Below the pieces are notes generated by a model that made no database searches, was not told where the DNA came from, and was given only the letters and a program-made list of their open reading frames with translations. Shown piece by piece: positions 20,925 to 32,496 of a stretch of DNA of 64,000 bases. Origin of the DNA: Plantago ovata (Eukaryota > Streptophyta > Magnoliopsida > Lamiales > Plantaginaceae); NCBI GenBank assembly GCA_028274465.1, contig CM051458.1, positions 74,649,766 to 74,713,765 on the forward strand. Direction: 5' to 3'. Position numbers and translations under genes: made by a program. Numbering within the stretch: the first letter of the stretch is position 1; each line of letters starts with the position of its first letter.

Positions 20925-22835
20925 CTAGCTCTTCTTCTTGAGGGTACTAGACTTCCCCTTCATGGATCTTCTCCTCATGCCACGAACCTGTGAATAAGAA
21001 TGAACATAGACAGCAAGACCACAGTAGTTAATAGTGTGAGAAGTATCAGGTGGATCAGATATGGCTCGCAACACATGTCGCTTGCCATCCACCTCAATGG
21101 TGCAAGTCCTTCGGTAGATGTCTATCACGGAGCGTAGCTTGGTCAAGAACGTTCGCCCCAAGAGAACGACATCCCCCATCCCAGGTGTAGACGCCGGCAT
21201 AACTACAAAATTGGTGTATACAGAAGCTTCACCAATCTTGACCAATACATTCTTCACAACGCCTTCGGGTCTCACAAAGGATCCATCCGCCAGTTGCACA
21301 ATAGCCTTATGCTCAGATAGTTTTCCAAGGCTACTCTTCTCGAACACATTCATTGGGAGCACATTAGAGTAGGATCCCGTGTCTAGTGTGGCACGGACAT
21401 CTTCAAGTTCACCAATCCCGACCTTAACATCGAAACTTTGAGGGAGTGGCTCGGGATCCTCTTGCTCCTCTTCACTCTCGTAAGAACCAAGGTCCTTCTC
21501 TTCTTCCTTGGCTAGTGGAGGTTCTTCCTTCTTGCAACATTCGCACTTAGCAACCTTCTTGATGGTGATTTCAACAGGCAGATCACCCAGCAAGGTAATG
21601 GACATCGACTTCTCAGTGTTGCTAGGCAGCTTGCCTTGCTCCCTACTTGCTCCTCGGTCGATCAACTCTTGCATCTTTTGATGGGCAAGCCTAGTTCTCT
21701 CTTCCAATCGATCAAGCCTCGCCCTAGTCTTCTTAGAACCTTCTTCATAACGTTTGAGAATACTTTGGGTGTGATCAACCATCTTTTGCAAGTTCTCCAT
21801 CAGTTGAGCCGACTTCGACTTCGGTTGCTCTTTCGGAGCGGGGTTTTCGCAGTGGTCATTACCATAGTTAAGCCTACTACGGTCTTGGTTAGTCAACCAT
21901 CCTTGATTGTTTCGGAACCCTCTTCTACAAAATACACCTCGAGGATTCCTACCGTCTTGTTCATAGCTAGCTTCTTGAGTACCAAACTCTGTAGCAAAGG
22001 CTTCCTCTTCGCCTCCTTGAGCCCAGTTGCCATCATCATATGCAAGCTCCGATCTACACATATGAGCCCCATGCCCATAGTTCTTGCATATTCGGCAAAC
22101 TTCGTTCGAAACAGTTGTTCCAGTGGCGCTCTTGAGGACTTATTTCAATTCGTTGGTAAAGCACTCGAATTGATCCCCATTCCCCCTATAAATAGGGGCT
22201 TCTTGAGTAGGTGTAGCTTCAGGTCCACGTCTCCTAACCATTGCCCTTGGGTCCTTGAATTGCGACCCCTTAGCAAGCCTTTCGAAAACTGCCCAGACGG
22301 CTTCCGCAGTTTCCTCCCAAATATTGCCACGACATTGGAAGTCCACCACTTGTTGGTTCTCGAAGGTTAGTCCATTGTAGAAGTGTTGGACTAGGTCAGA
22401 AAGCTTAAAACCATGGTGAGGGCACTTTTTCATGAGGTCTTGGAACCTCTCAAACGCGGTGTAGATGGTCTCATCATAGTCCTGTTTGAATCCAGTGATT
22501 TGCGCCTTAAGCGCGGTAGTCAAGGTGTGAGGGAAGTATTTTTCCATGAAGGCTGAAAAAACCTTCTCCCAAGTGTCCAGCGAGCCCGCCGGTAGACAAC
22601 TCAACCATGACTTGGCTCTGTCGCCAAGCCCCATAGCAAAAACCTTCATCCTCAACTCATCCGTTGTTATTTCAGCTCCGGGTCGTGGGAGTTGGTTGAC
22701 GAAATCATCGATATCGTGCAAGTACCCCATCACATCTTCCCTTGCTAAGCCATAGAACCTCGGAAGTTGTTGGAACGCGTGGTTCTTGATTTTCAGATCA
22801 CGAGTTGCAGACGAAAGAACAATCGCCGGTCCCCA
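20925..22835 (-). pseudogene. D1 gag and protease
   Basis: Gag shows the Athila-type core LRMKVFAMGLGDRAKSWL, ETIYTAFERFQDLMKKCPHHGF and HFYNGLTFENQQVVD (Retrotrans_gag, PF03732). A CCHC knuckle (C-R-I-C-K-N-Y-G-H-G-A-H-M-C in the relatives) follows. Then come a coiled coil (KRYEEGSKKTRARLDRLEER) and a retropepsin-like domain with ATLDTGSYSNVLP near 21370-21390 and VVLLGRTFLTKLRSVIDI. The sequence is read to a stop at 20925 with no RT after it. The N-terminal part of gag present in D2 is missing at the 22835 boundary. Treated as a fossil with breaks. Confidence 0.8.
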
Positions 22836-23176
22836 CATAAAGAATATCCTTGCATTCTTTCCGATAAGTTGTTCATCCGTGGATACCAAGGTTGAGGTTC
22901 AAAGAGCTGGAAACTAACTTTTATTGTCTTGCAGATAATCAAAGTATTGAAGATATCTTCGACTTCGACGAAGGAGAAGATTCACCGGACTATTATGAAG
23001 ACTTCATCGATTGGCGTATCGATTCAATACCTATTCTTGCTTTTGGAGTATTGTAAGTCTTATGATTAATATGTTTATTATATACGCTATATACATGATC
23101 AATTAACCTGCATGTTAAGAAAGTTTTCAAATTCCGCTGCGTACCCTAGGGGTAACTCTGACCATATTTTCTTACA
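22836..23176 (+). repeat. orphan Angela LTR 3' end
   Basis: It is homologous to the last about 340 bases of the Angela A LTR (from about 8413 to 8755), ending CTTACA. It is flanked on the left by D1 gag and on the right by LINE sequence starting TGGGG. The flanks do not repeat TTAAC, the left flank of A, so it does not look like the far LTR of A at a single insertion site. Confidence 0.8.
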
Positions 23177-23590
23177 TGGGGAATAGGGTAGGGAAGACAA
23201 TTCAAGTGCATCAAGATACCTTGGAAAGGGTTGATTACAGAGCTGGCAAAGTGCTAATTGATACAACTTCAGTTGAGGTGATTAGAAAGAAAACCACACT
23301 TTTTATTAATGGGTCTATCTTTCCGATTAACCTTGTTGAAGAGTTGGTGGAAACAAAGGAGCTTCATAGGAGAAGATCAAGATCTATCTCAAGGTTTTCC
23401 AAAAACAGCCGAAATTCGTTGTTCTCAGAGAGGTCGTCGGCTGATTGCCGGGACAGTGAAGGTGAAGATGACGACGTCGATGCTTGGGGTATTCATGGTG
23501 AGGATGGAAATAGTCAAAGAATCTCCGACGATTTTGAATCGGGCGACGAGTACGAGAAGTTCTCGGACAAGAGTCCAACATGGGATGGTG
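23177..23590 (+). pseudogene. LINE ORF1 fragment (DUF4283-like), left part
   Basis: An open reading starts at MGNRVGKTIQVHQDTLERVDY and continues KVLIDTTSVEVI, the pattern of the DUF4283 domain in ORF1 of plant L1-like LINEs (GNRxGKxxxVDxxT, then Kxxxxxx). It is followed by a Ser/Arg and Asp/Glu-rich tail. ORF1 proteins bind LINE RNA. The left edge abuts the Angela LTR end. The right edge is element B, with TGGTG (23586-23590) repeated at 53413, where the LINE resumes. Confidence 0.65.
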
Positions 23591-24131
23591 TGAAAGTATA
23601 TATGTACTAGAGACAACCAACATTAAGGACAATATGTACTTTACCGCATTCAGCTTATTGGTATTTATTTATGTTACATTTATTTAAGCATAAATAAATA
23701 CAATTGGCATTACATTTACTGAATAGATTATTTGGTTGTTTGAATTATTCTGTAAGATGTTCCCAAGGACTAAAGATAATCACCAAGTTAGTGGGAGCTT
23801 GTGTATAAGAACTTAAGTCCTAAAATTAGCCACTAGTTGATGGTCATTGAGATATGGGATATCTATGATGCGATAGAGACTAGCATATGTTGCATCAGAT
23901 CCTTCGAGGATGTAGTAGTTCTCACTGCTGCGAATAGCTTGGTTATTCATGATGGACACATGGACACTTTGGAGAGTGTTGGCATACCCAGCCGAGAAAC
24001 CATTTGGTAAATTCTATTTAAGTGTCTATGGGAGTATCGGATTGTAGGGTGCTGTAATAGTCCTCAGACTTGAGCTCAATAATACATCATATGTGGAATA
24101 ATATACTTTGACCATGAGCAACGCTTGCACT
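23591..24131 (+). repeat. element B 5' LTR, left part
   Basis: TGAAAGTATATATG start, matching 51410 onward. It is interrupted by D2 after GCACT (24127-24131); the rest resumes at 33699. Confidence 0.9.
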
Positions 24132-25319
24132 TGATGAACGTTGGATTGTCGGGTTCCAACTAATCAAATAAATTTGTATTTAGCCAAAGGCGATTCACAA
24201 CTACAACGAAAACCGTAGTGTAGAAGTAGAATAACCTCGAGTGTCGATCTCTACGGACTATAACTAGCTTTATCTAATCTAACTTAAGAATATAAAAACA
24301 ACAAACGACTTAGCAAAGGTTTTTCTTAACAGATAATGGAGATTGGTGATAGTATGGTCATTCAGAGCATAGCAGGTTAATAATCATGCATAAAATCCTC
24401 GGTCTTGCATGGAGATCGTTGATCAATGAATTGTCCAGTTGTGTTCCGTAATTATTCAACACTACGAAGATATAGATTTAGATAGATCAAAGAAATAAAG
24501 TAATAACTCAGAGTATAATGCGCGATATAGCCATTAGCATAATTATTAACCCTTCGCTAAGAAATCACATACTATCACCAACGAGAGGTTTAGCTACTCA
24601 TAGTTGTCATGCAATCAACAGAAATCATACCACGAATGAATGAAAACATGATGAAAGATATATAAATATAAATAGAAAAACTGTAAGATACAATGTTACC
24701 GAAGGTTGTCAATCTCCGAAGAATCGCGATCTTACAAGCTCCAAAACGCTAAGAAAAAGTATCTCCTAAGCTAAGAACCCCCAGAACAGGCTCTGGAGAA
24801 TTCCTACCTAAACTACTGAGAAAGGTGAGAGAAAAGGTCTGGAAAAGTATGAAAAACGGAGAAAACTGAGCTCATATATATAGGCATTCGAATTGTGTGG
24901 GGCGAAGGGCCCCACACACCGGGCGATTCGCCTGGTGTGGGGCGATTCGCCCCACGTCCCGGGCGACTCGCCCGGGAGTGTTTTTCGTCCCAAAACGCGT
25001 TTTTGGATTTCTTCCCCTTTTTGGACTCGGTTTCTGCCTTCTAGTGACCTTTTAGCCTTCAAACTCGACCCCTAGACTTCAAATCATATCCGGAATCTTT
25101 CAGATACTCCAATTAGGCTTCTGGAACACCAATTCCATGTCTACTTCAATATAATTGCCCGGAGAACCTCGTTTTTCAACCAAAACCTGTAAAATAAAAA
25201 CTAAGGGGAAACGTGACACTATTCTAATAAAATGCACTAAAATATAGCTAGATTAACATAGAGGATAGCTAAAATAGGTGAAAAAGACTCAAATGAAAAT
25301 GTAAAATACACATTCATCA
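24132..25319 (-). repeat. D2 3' LTR
   Basis: 1188 bases, TGATGAACG to ATTCATCA. A purine tract complement (CTCCCCAAACC) follows at 25320-25340. The palindrome cluster lies at 24895-24978, with a TATATATAG-type box beside it at about 24872-24884. Confidence 0.92.
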
Positions 25320-25339
25320 GACTCCCCAAACCGAACCTT

Positions 25340-26449
25340 TGCTTGTCCTCAAGCAACTAAGCTAGACTCTAATGCAAAAAACAATGCAACACAAAGAATG
25401 GAGTCTCATGCCAAATGAAATGAACTAATCTATCGGATCTATCAAAAAACATATGAACAAAAACCATACAAATCATAACATGAATATAGGTTGAAGAATG
25501 CCTCGATTGACTCATACACATCCACATAAGCACTTATGTCAAGACAAGATAGTCTCTCGTAACATTCTCTATCTGGACCTAGTCAGTGACGACGTAATGA
25601 AACATGTTAGAATACGAATGGTTGTCCCGTGCCTATGAAACTGAGGACTTACTGATGTTCACCAAGTTAAGAATTTTCCTCAAAGAGGTCGAACCAATAC
25701 TGGCTCTCATCAAACGAAGGAGGGTTCCCTATAAAAGATAACACTCCCCTATTCTACCCATCTCTCAAGCAAAGTCTTAAGCTATTCACCACTTCCTGAA
25801 TGGCAGGACGAGGGTGGTCTAGAACAGATGACACTCAAAAACAAAAGACAAAAAATTACAACACGATTACGGACATTACAAGAATTGGAAAATGAGACAC
25901 AACACTTTGCCTCTTAGGTACATAATTACTCGGGAAAACAACCATAAGACCCTAACATGCATCATCCTATTATAAAGGCCTTCGTGAACCGCAGTAGAGA
26001 AAACACCACTAAGTGATGTCGAGACTACCAAGCTTAACTAAGTGCAATACATAAATGTGACAAGCCAAGCGAGAAAAACCTCAAACAAATTCATAGAGAT
26101 GAAGCATATGATTAATGACATAATTAGTTAATCTACCCAATAAAAAAGTTCAAAAAATTTGGCAATAAACTCCATATAAAACAAAACATGCAAGACTATC
26201 CTAGGATGAATATAGTGAATGCAACCTAAAAACTAAGAAAGCAGTAAACGCGCAAATGCAAATGCAGACGGATAAAACAAGATACAAATCAACACAAAGC
26301 CAAACAATACTTAACATCACGGTTCACATCCCATCCCCCTTACGAAACTGAAGCTAGTCCCTAGCAAAAGAGAATGAGTAATAAGAAGTGATACTAGATG
26401 TTACCGAACGGTTTGGCTTCGGTTGGCTGAGAGTGGACATGTGAAAAGA
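25340..26449 (-). other. D2 3' non-coding region
   Basis: Homologous to the D1 tail but without the polypyrimidine block. I see no coding sense and no further structure here. Confidence 0.7.
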
Positions 26450-27655
26450 CTAGTTATCGGGATTGTGATCCCCATAATAGTCCCTCCACATGTCAGACAG
26501 GAGATCATTGGACTGCTGTAGAGCCTCCTGTTGCTGACAGATGAGCTGTTGTTGCTCCCAGCTTGCTTGCCTATCCTCTCGGCGATGCTCCTCAAATATC
26601 TCCCAATCGTGGTTGCGCTGGGCAATGTGCCCGTCGAGGTCTTGTCGCAGTCCTTGGACAGAAGTGGTCAAGGCTGCAGCACTAGCATCAACTCTACTGA
26701 AACAGTCGTCGAGGTAGGCCCGGAATTCAGAGAAGTCAATACCTCTAGACCCATGTGGTGCTCGAGGCGGTGCATGTGGTGCCCTATGGACAAAGGGAAT
26801 ATCCGGGATAGGGGCTCGGCCGTCATCAGCTTCCATAGCATCCTCATAGTCATTTTCATTATCCGAATCGGACGGTCGGAAGGGTGCTTCCACATCAGCA
26901 GCGGCAGCCGTGGGGTTCTTCATTTGATACCTAGCAAGTTGTACATCAATAGTTGAGGGTGAAAGGGCAGCGACCTCGCAATCCCCCTCATCAATGTCCT
27001 CGACCCCGTAGTATTTGCAGTAGGCAGTGATGAAGCTCGGAAAGATGAATGGCTTCTTCTTCTTTTCCCATTGGCACTCATACTCCTCATACATGATGTG
27101 ACCGATGTCGATTCGATGCTTGCCTATCAAGCAGTAGAGGAGCTCGGCGTAATTTGGCTGTATCCAAGTGTCATTCTTTCTAGGGATCAAGTTGAAGATG
27201 CAGAATTTCATCATCACCTTAGCCTCGATGCTAAGGTCACTCTGACGGATCCGTGCAGGTTGTACTCCAGTTTCTTGATACCTGTACTCCCTGTTGCAGA
27301 TCACCTCCGTAATGTGACTTCCTATCCCCCTAGAGGCCCTTGAATATTCGTAGGCATGGTTGCTCCCTGTGAACTCCCGTTGCCCAAAATGGATGAATGA
27401 AGAAATTGATTCTGGTGTCCATGGTACAATTAGGCCTCGAACTAGTACCCCCTCCTTCTCCTCAAGATCTGTGAATCCAGCGTCGAACTCTTGGAGGAGG
27501 CTCATGTCATACCCCTTGAATCTGTTTGAAGTATACCAAACCCAATTCCTTTTTGTCGCCAATCGGGAGAGCGTCCTGTACCCTGCCATTTGAGCTACCT
27601 CATCCGGAATATCTATCCGCCTGTCTGGTATGATCGATCTCCCACCTTGGGCTAG

Positions 27656-28970
27656 TGATGAACCGCGGATGTCGTGCTCCGAATTCAAGCAAATAATATT
27701 TGTAATTTAGCCAAAGGCAATCCACAACTACAACGAAAACCGTAGTGTAGCAGTAGAATGACTCGAGTGTCGTTCTCTCAGGACTATACTAGCTTTATCA
27801 AATCTAATTTAGAATATAAAAACAGCAGACAGATAACAAAAGGGGTTTTTTTAACAGATAATGGAGATTGGTTATAGTATGGTCCTTCTTAGCATAACGG
27901 GTTGATAATCATGCATAAATTCCTCGGTCTTGCATAGAGATCTTTGAATTAATCTAGTGTCCTGTTGCAAATATTAAGCACTACGAAGATAATTGGTCTG
28001 ACAAGTCAATCACTATTGTCCTATTGTGTTCCGTAATTATTCAACACTACGAAGATAAACTCGCATACAGGTCGACAAGTGTCCAATTGTGCATAATAAA
28101 TAGTACAACATACGAGAATTTAGGTTGTGCCTGATCAACGAAATAAAGCAATGACACGGAGTATAATGCGCGATATAGCCATTAGCATGATTATCTTCCC
28201 TTCGCTAAGAATTCACATACTACCAACAACGATAAGTTTAGCTACTCATAATAGGCATGAAATCAACAGAAATCATAGAAGAAAACATATTGAAAGATAT
28301 ATAAAATAAGTAGATTAAACTGAAAGATACAAGTTACCGAAGGTTGTCAATCTCCGAAGAATTGCGATCCTACAAGCTCCAATCCGCTATGAAAAAGTAT
28401 CCCCTAAGCTACGGAACTCCCAGGACAGGCCCCGGGAAGTTCCTACCTAAAACTATAGAGAGAGGTGAGAAAGTAGGTCTGGAAAGATATGATTTTCGGA
28501 GAAAACTGAGCAACTATATATAGGCCCCGAAATACTGTGGGGCGGTTCGCCCCACACACCGGGCGGTTCGCCCGGTGTGGGACGGTTCGCCCCACCTCTG
28601 GGGCGGTTCGCCCCGGAGAGTTTTTCGCGGAATTCCGCGTTTTCAACGCGTTTTTGGATTTCTTCCCCTTTTCGGACTCGGTTTCTGTCTTCTAGTAGCC
28701 TTCTAACCTCCAGATTCGGCCCCTAGACTCCAAATCCTATCCGGAAACCTTCAGATACTCCAAATAGGCTTCTAGAACACCAATTCCTTGTCAACTTCAA
28801 TATAATTGCCCGGAAATCTTCGAATTTCAACCAAAACCTGTAAAATAAAATCTAAAGGGAAACGTGACACTATTCTAATAAAATGCATTAAAATATAGCT
28901 AAATTAACATAGAGGATAGCTAAAATAGGTGAAAAAGACTCGAATGAAAGTGTAAAATACACATTCATCA
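27656..28970 (-). repeat. solo LTR E, related Athila-like subfamily
   Basis: 1315 bases, TGATGAACC to ATTCATCA, flanked by GCTAG at 27651-27655 and 28971-28975. No internal sequence accompanies it, so LTR-LTR recombination is the likely origin. It is more diverged from the D1/D2 LTRs than they are from each other. Its palindromes use a GGCGGTTCGCC core in place of GGCGATTCGCC. It is the innermost and so the youngest insertion at this site. Confidence 0.92.
28537..28617. promoter_or_regulatory. palindrome cluster of LTR E
   Basis: Four tandem GC-rich units (GGGCGGTTCGCCC and similar) stand beside a TATATAG box at about 28511. This repeats the D1/D2 layout with altered centres. Confidence 0.6.
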
Positions 28971-29115
28971 GCTAGCTCCGCTTCGAGCCTTTGTCGGACA
29001 TCTATCGCAGCTAGAGACCACTCGTACACGTCGTGAGAAGGTTGGGAGCTTGATGCTACCCCCTTTCCCTTCTTGCTCGAGCCGGCTTTCCTTGATCCTC
29101 TTGGAGCCATGATTC

Positions 29116-29654
29116 CTACAAACAGCAATTAGTATCTTGTATGACATAAAACAGACTTATGCATATGCAAATGTACGAGCGAACAAACGAGCGATATCTA
29201 GAACAATCGAACTCCTCAAAAACCCAATGTCTAGTCTAGCTACTTCATCATGCAACATATCAATGTAACTACTACAATCACATATCACATTATGCTCTTG
29301 CTAGACAACAAATGCCTTGAATCATAAGGCTCAATTCATACCATAGTAACAAAAATCTAACATCATAAATCCTCAACTTCATCAATCATGCATTATACCA
29401 TTACACCATCATTATCATATCAACAAACACAAGTTTAAACATGGAATGAAAGTAAAAGATACATTGCCTAACAAGATATAGTCATCTAATAGCAAAAATC
29501 TCAAACCAACAAACCAAGCCTAATTGAACATGCAATTGATAGTGAATAACGTTTCTAATCACACAAATCATCATCCCATACATCATACAAGCTTAATTGA
29601 AGCATGAATCAAAAAACACCCAAATTTGAAAAATTAGGGTTCATGTGAGATTAC
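29116..29654 (-). other. candidate 539-nt leader intron of ORF2 (D2)
   Basis: Donor GAG|GTAATC and acceptor TGTAG|GAATC occupy the same places as in D1, with the same length. Confidence 0.55.
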
Positions 29655-29655
29655 C

Positions 29656-29945
29656 TCAAATCCGAAGATTGAATGAACTAGGAAGAAATTTGTTCGGATG
29701 AAAAGAAAGAGCATGTAACGGGCTTCGATTGAAGCTAAAGAACACACAATTTGATGGAATAATGAAGAAGTTATGAAGGTTTGAAGCTATTTTGAAAATT
29801 GGGGAATTTTTTGGAGTAAGATGAAGGAGATGAAGAAAACTGAGAGAAATGGGGGGAGACCCCCGTTTTTCTCCCTGCAGCAACGCGGGGCGAGTCGCCC
29901 CGGGCGTGGGGCGATTCGCCCTGCACGTGGCCTGAGGCGGGGAGA
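29656..29945 (-). promoter_or_regulatory. internal promoter-like module ahead of ORF2 (D2)
   Basis: GGGCGAGTCGCCC and GGGGCGATTCGCCC palindromes at 29883-29925 are followed, in minus-strand sense, by T/C-rich leader sequence. There are fewer palindromes than in D1. Confidence 0.5.
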
Positions 29946-30242
29946 CGAAACTTTCGAAAGAAAACGCGGTTTTTAATCCCCGAAACCATTTTCTTCATGA
30001 AATCACTCGAAAAAGCTCACTCAAACAAAAACATAAGTACATACGACACAGAGACGAACAAATTCACATATGAAAAGCAAATTGTTCAAGTATGAATGCA
30101 TGCAAAAAAGCAGTAAAAAAGCGATAAAAACTCCGGGTTGCCTCCCGGATAGCGCCATTGTTTAAAGTCTTTGACTCGACTCCTGGTTGCGCCTAGCTCT
30201 TCTTCTTGAGGGTACTAGACTTCCCCTTCATGGATCTTCTCC

Positions 30243-32351
30243 TCATGCCACGAACCTGTGAATAAGAATGAACATAGACAGCAAGACCATAGTAGTTAAC
30301 AGTGTGAGAAGCATTGAAGCGATCAGGTGGATCAGATATGGCTCGCAACACATGTCGCTTGCCATCCACCTCAATGGTGCAATTCTTTCGTAGATGTCTA
30401 TCACAGAGCGTAGTTTGGTCAAGAACGTTCGCCCCAAGAGAACGACATCCCCCATCCCAGGTGTAGACGCCGGCATAACTACAAAATTGGTGTACACAGA
30501 TGCTTCACCAATCTTAACCAATACATTCTTCACAACGCCTTCGGGTCTCACAAAGGATCCATCCGCCAGTTGCACAATAGCCTTATGCTCAGATAGTTTT
30601 CCAAGGCTACTCTTCTCGAACACATTCATTGGGAGAACATTAGAGTAGGATCCCGTGTCTAGTGTAGCACAGTACATCTTCAAGTTCACCAATCCCGACC
30701 TTAACATCGAAACTTTGACGGAGTGGCTCGGGATCCTCTTTCTCCTCTTCACTCTCGTCAGAACCAAGGTCCTTCTCTTCTTCCTTGGCTAGTGGAGGTT
30801 CTTCCTTCTTGCAACACTCGCACTTAGCAACCTTCTTGATTGTGATTTCGACAGGTAGATCACCCACCAAGGTAATGGACATCGACTTCTCAGTGTTGCT
30901 AGGCAGCTTGCCTTGCTCCCTACTTGCTCCTCGGTCGATCAACTCTTGCATCTTTTGATGGGCAAGCCTAGTGATCTCTTCCAATCGATCAAGCCTCGCC
31001 CTAGTCTTCTCAAAATCTTCTTCATAACGTTTGAGAAAACTTTGGGTGTGATCAACCATCTTTTGCAAGTTCTCCATCAGTTGATCCGACTTCGACTTCG
31101 GTTGCTCTTTCGGAGTGGGGTTTTCGCAGTGGTCATTACCATAGTTAAGCCTACTACGGTCTTGGTTAGGTCCATAAGTTTGGCTAGCCGGTGCGTATCC
31201 TTGATTGTTTCGGAATCCTCTTCTCCAAAATCCACCTCGAGGATTCCTACCATCTTGTCCGTAGCTAGCTTCTTGAGTACCAAATTCCGTAGCAAAGGCC
31301 TCCTCTTCGCCTCCTTGAATCCAGTTGCCGTCATCATATGCAAGCTCCGATCTACACATATGAGCCCCGTGCCCATAGTTCTTGCATATTCGGCAAACTT
31401 CGTTCGAATCAACTGTTCCAGTGGCGCTCTTGAGGACTTGTTTCAATTCGTTGGTAAAGCACTCGAATTGATCCCCATTCCCCTATACATAGGGGCTTCT
31501 TGAGTAGGTGGGGCTTCAGTTCCACGTCTCCTAACCATTGCTCTTGGGTCCTCGAACTGCGAACCCTTAGCAAGCCTTTCGAAAACTGCCCAGACGGCCT
31601 CCGCGGTTTCCTCCCAAATATTGCCACGGCATTGGAAATCCACCACTTGTTGGTTCTCGAAGGTTAGTCCATTGTAGAAGTGTTGGACTAAGTCAGAACA
31701 CTCAAAACCATGGTGAGGGCACTTGTTAATGAGGTCTTGGAACCTCTCAAACGCGGTGTAGATGGTCTCATCATAGTCCTGTTTGAATCCAGTGATTTGC
31801 GCCTTAAGCGCGGTGGTCAAGGTGTGAGGGAAGTATTTTTCCATGAAAGCTGAAAAAACCTTCTCCCAAGTGTCCAGCGAGCCCGCCGGTAGAGAACTCA
31901 ACCATGACTTGGCTCTGTCGCCAAGCCCCATAGCAAAAACCTTCATCCTCAACTCATCCGTTGTTATTTCAGCTCCGGGTCATGGGAGTTGGTTGACGAA
32001 ATCATCGATATCGTGCAAGTACCCCATCACATCTTCCCTTGCTAAGCCATAGAACCTCGGAAGTTGTTGGAACGCGTGGTTCTTGATTTCCAGATCACGA
32101 GTTGCAGACGAAAGAACAATCGCCGGTCCCCTCATACGATCCTTGGAGGGTTGAACCCATGCTTTCAGTGGTCTAGCTTCTTCCATTCCGTCGATTTCCT
32201 TGAAAAGACTGTGTAGAGATTCAGAGAAATTGGTATCCTCTATTTCCTCTAGTTCACGCCTTTGAAGTAGTCGCCTTCTTTGGTGGTAGACTCTGTCGAT
32301 CTCAGCAATTGAATCAGCAAGCGTTGTTCCTCTAGATCGTGTATGTGGCAT
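30243..32351 (-). pseudogene. D2 gag, zinc knuckle and protease
   Basis: ATG 32351 (MPHTRSRGTTLAD) starts an Athila-type gag: a basic N-terminus (RVYHQRRRLLQRRELEE), LQQLPRFYGLAREDVMGYLHD-like region, GDRAKSWLSSLPAGSLDTW, NKCPHHGFE and HFYNGL. A CCHC knuckle (C-x2-C-x4-H-x4-C) lies near 31370-31410. A Lys/Glu coiled coil leads to a short cysteine pair (CECCKKEE) and a retropepsin-like domain with DTGSYSNVLP and LLGRTFLTKL. In autonomous Athila elements RT follows directly; here no pol block follows. This fits a non-autonomous element that supplies its own gag. Some breaks are present. Confidence 0.8.
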
Positions 32352-32476
32352 ACACTATCTGTAACAAACTAGGAAAGCAGTATCAGAGAGAGATTAAATA
32401 GGAAAACTAAAAACTACTAGAACTAGGAATTGAATGCTGAAAATATAAAAAAGTTAAACAGAAAAAAGGAGTATAG

Positions 32477-32493
32477 TCCCCGCAGCGGCGCCA
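32477..32493 (-). other. primer-binding site of D2, Asp-tRNA type
   Basis: On the minus strand it reads TGGCGCCGCTGCGGGGA, three bases from the 5' LTR. It differs slightly from TGGCGCCGTTGCCGGGA in G. Athila elements are known to prime with Asp tRNA. Confidence 0.8.
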
Positions 32494-32496
32494 ATT

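Larger units (their letters stand above)
15624..22835 (-). mobile_element. Athila-like non-autonomous element D1 (5' end missing)
   Basis: On the minus strand it has gag and protease (22835-20925), a palindrome cluster, an intron-bearing leader, ORF2 (19753-18414), a non-coding tail, a purine tract and a 3' LTR (15624-16883). No reverse transcriptase, RNase H or integrase block is seen anywhere between. It is closely similar to D2 throughout. Its 5' LTR is absent; gag sequence stops at 22835, where an Angela LTR end takes over. It carries several breaks. Confidence 0.85.
26450..29110 (-). pseudogene. ORF2 of D2, PF20167-like, interrupted by solo LTR E
   Basis: The first about 45 residues (MAPRGSRKAGSSKKGKG onward) lie at 28976-29110 and the remainder at 26450-27650. 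LTR E and its duplicated GCTAG lie between. The body shows NRFKGYDMSLLQEFDAGF, LVRGLIVPWTPESISSFI, ARIRQSDLSIEAKVMMKFCIF and YCLIGKHRIDIGHIMYEEYE, the same domain as in D1. An acidic stretch (PSDSDNENDYEDAMEADD) and a Gln-rich coiled coil end the protein. Function unknown; it occupies the position of env-like genes in Athila elements but has no membrane segment. The two copies are nearly alike, which argues the ORF was maintained until recently. Confidence 0.7.
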
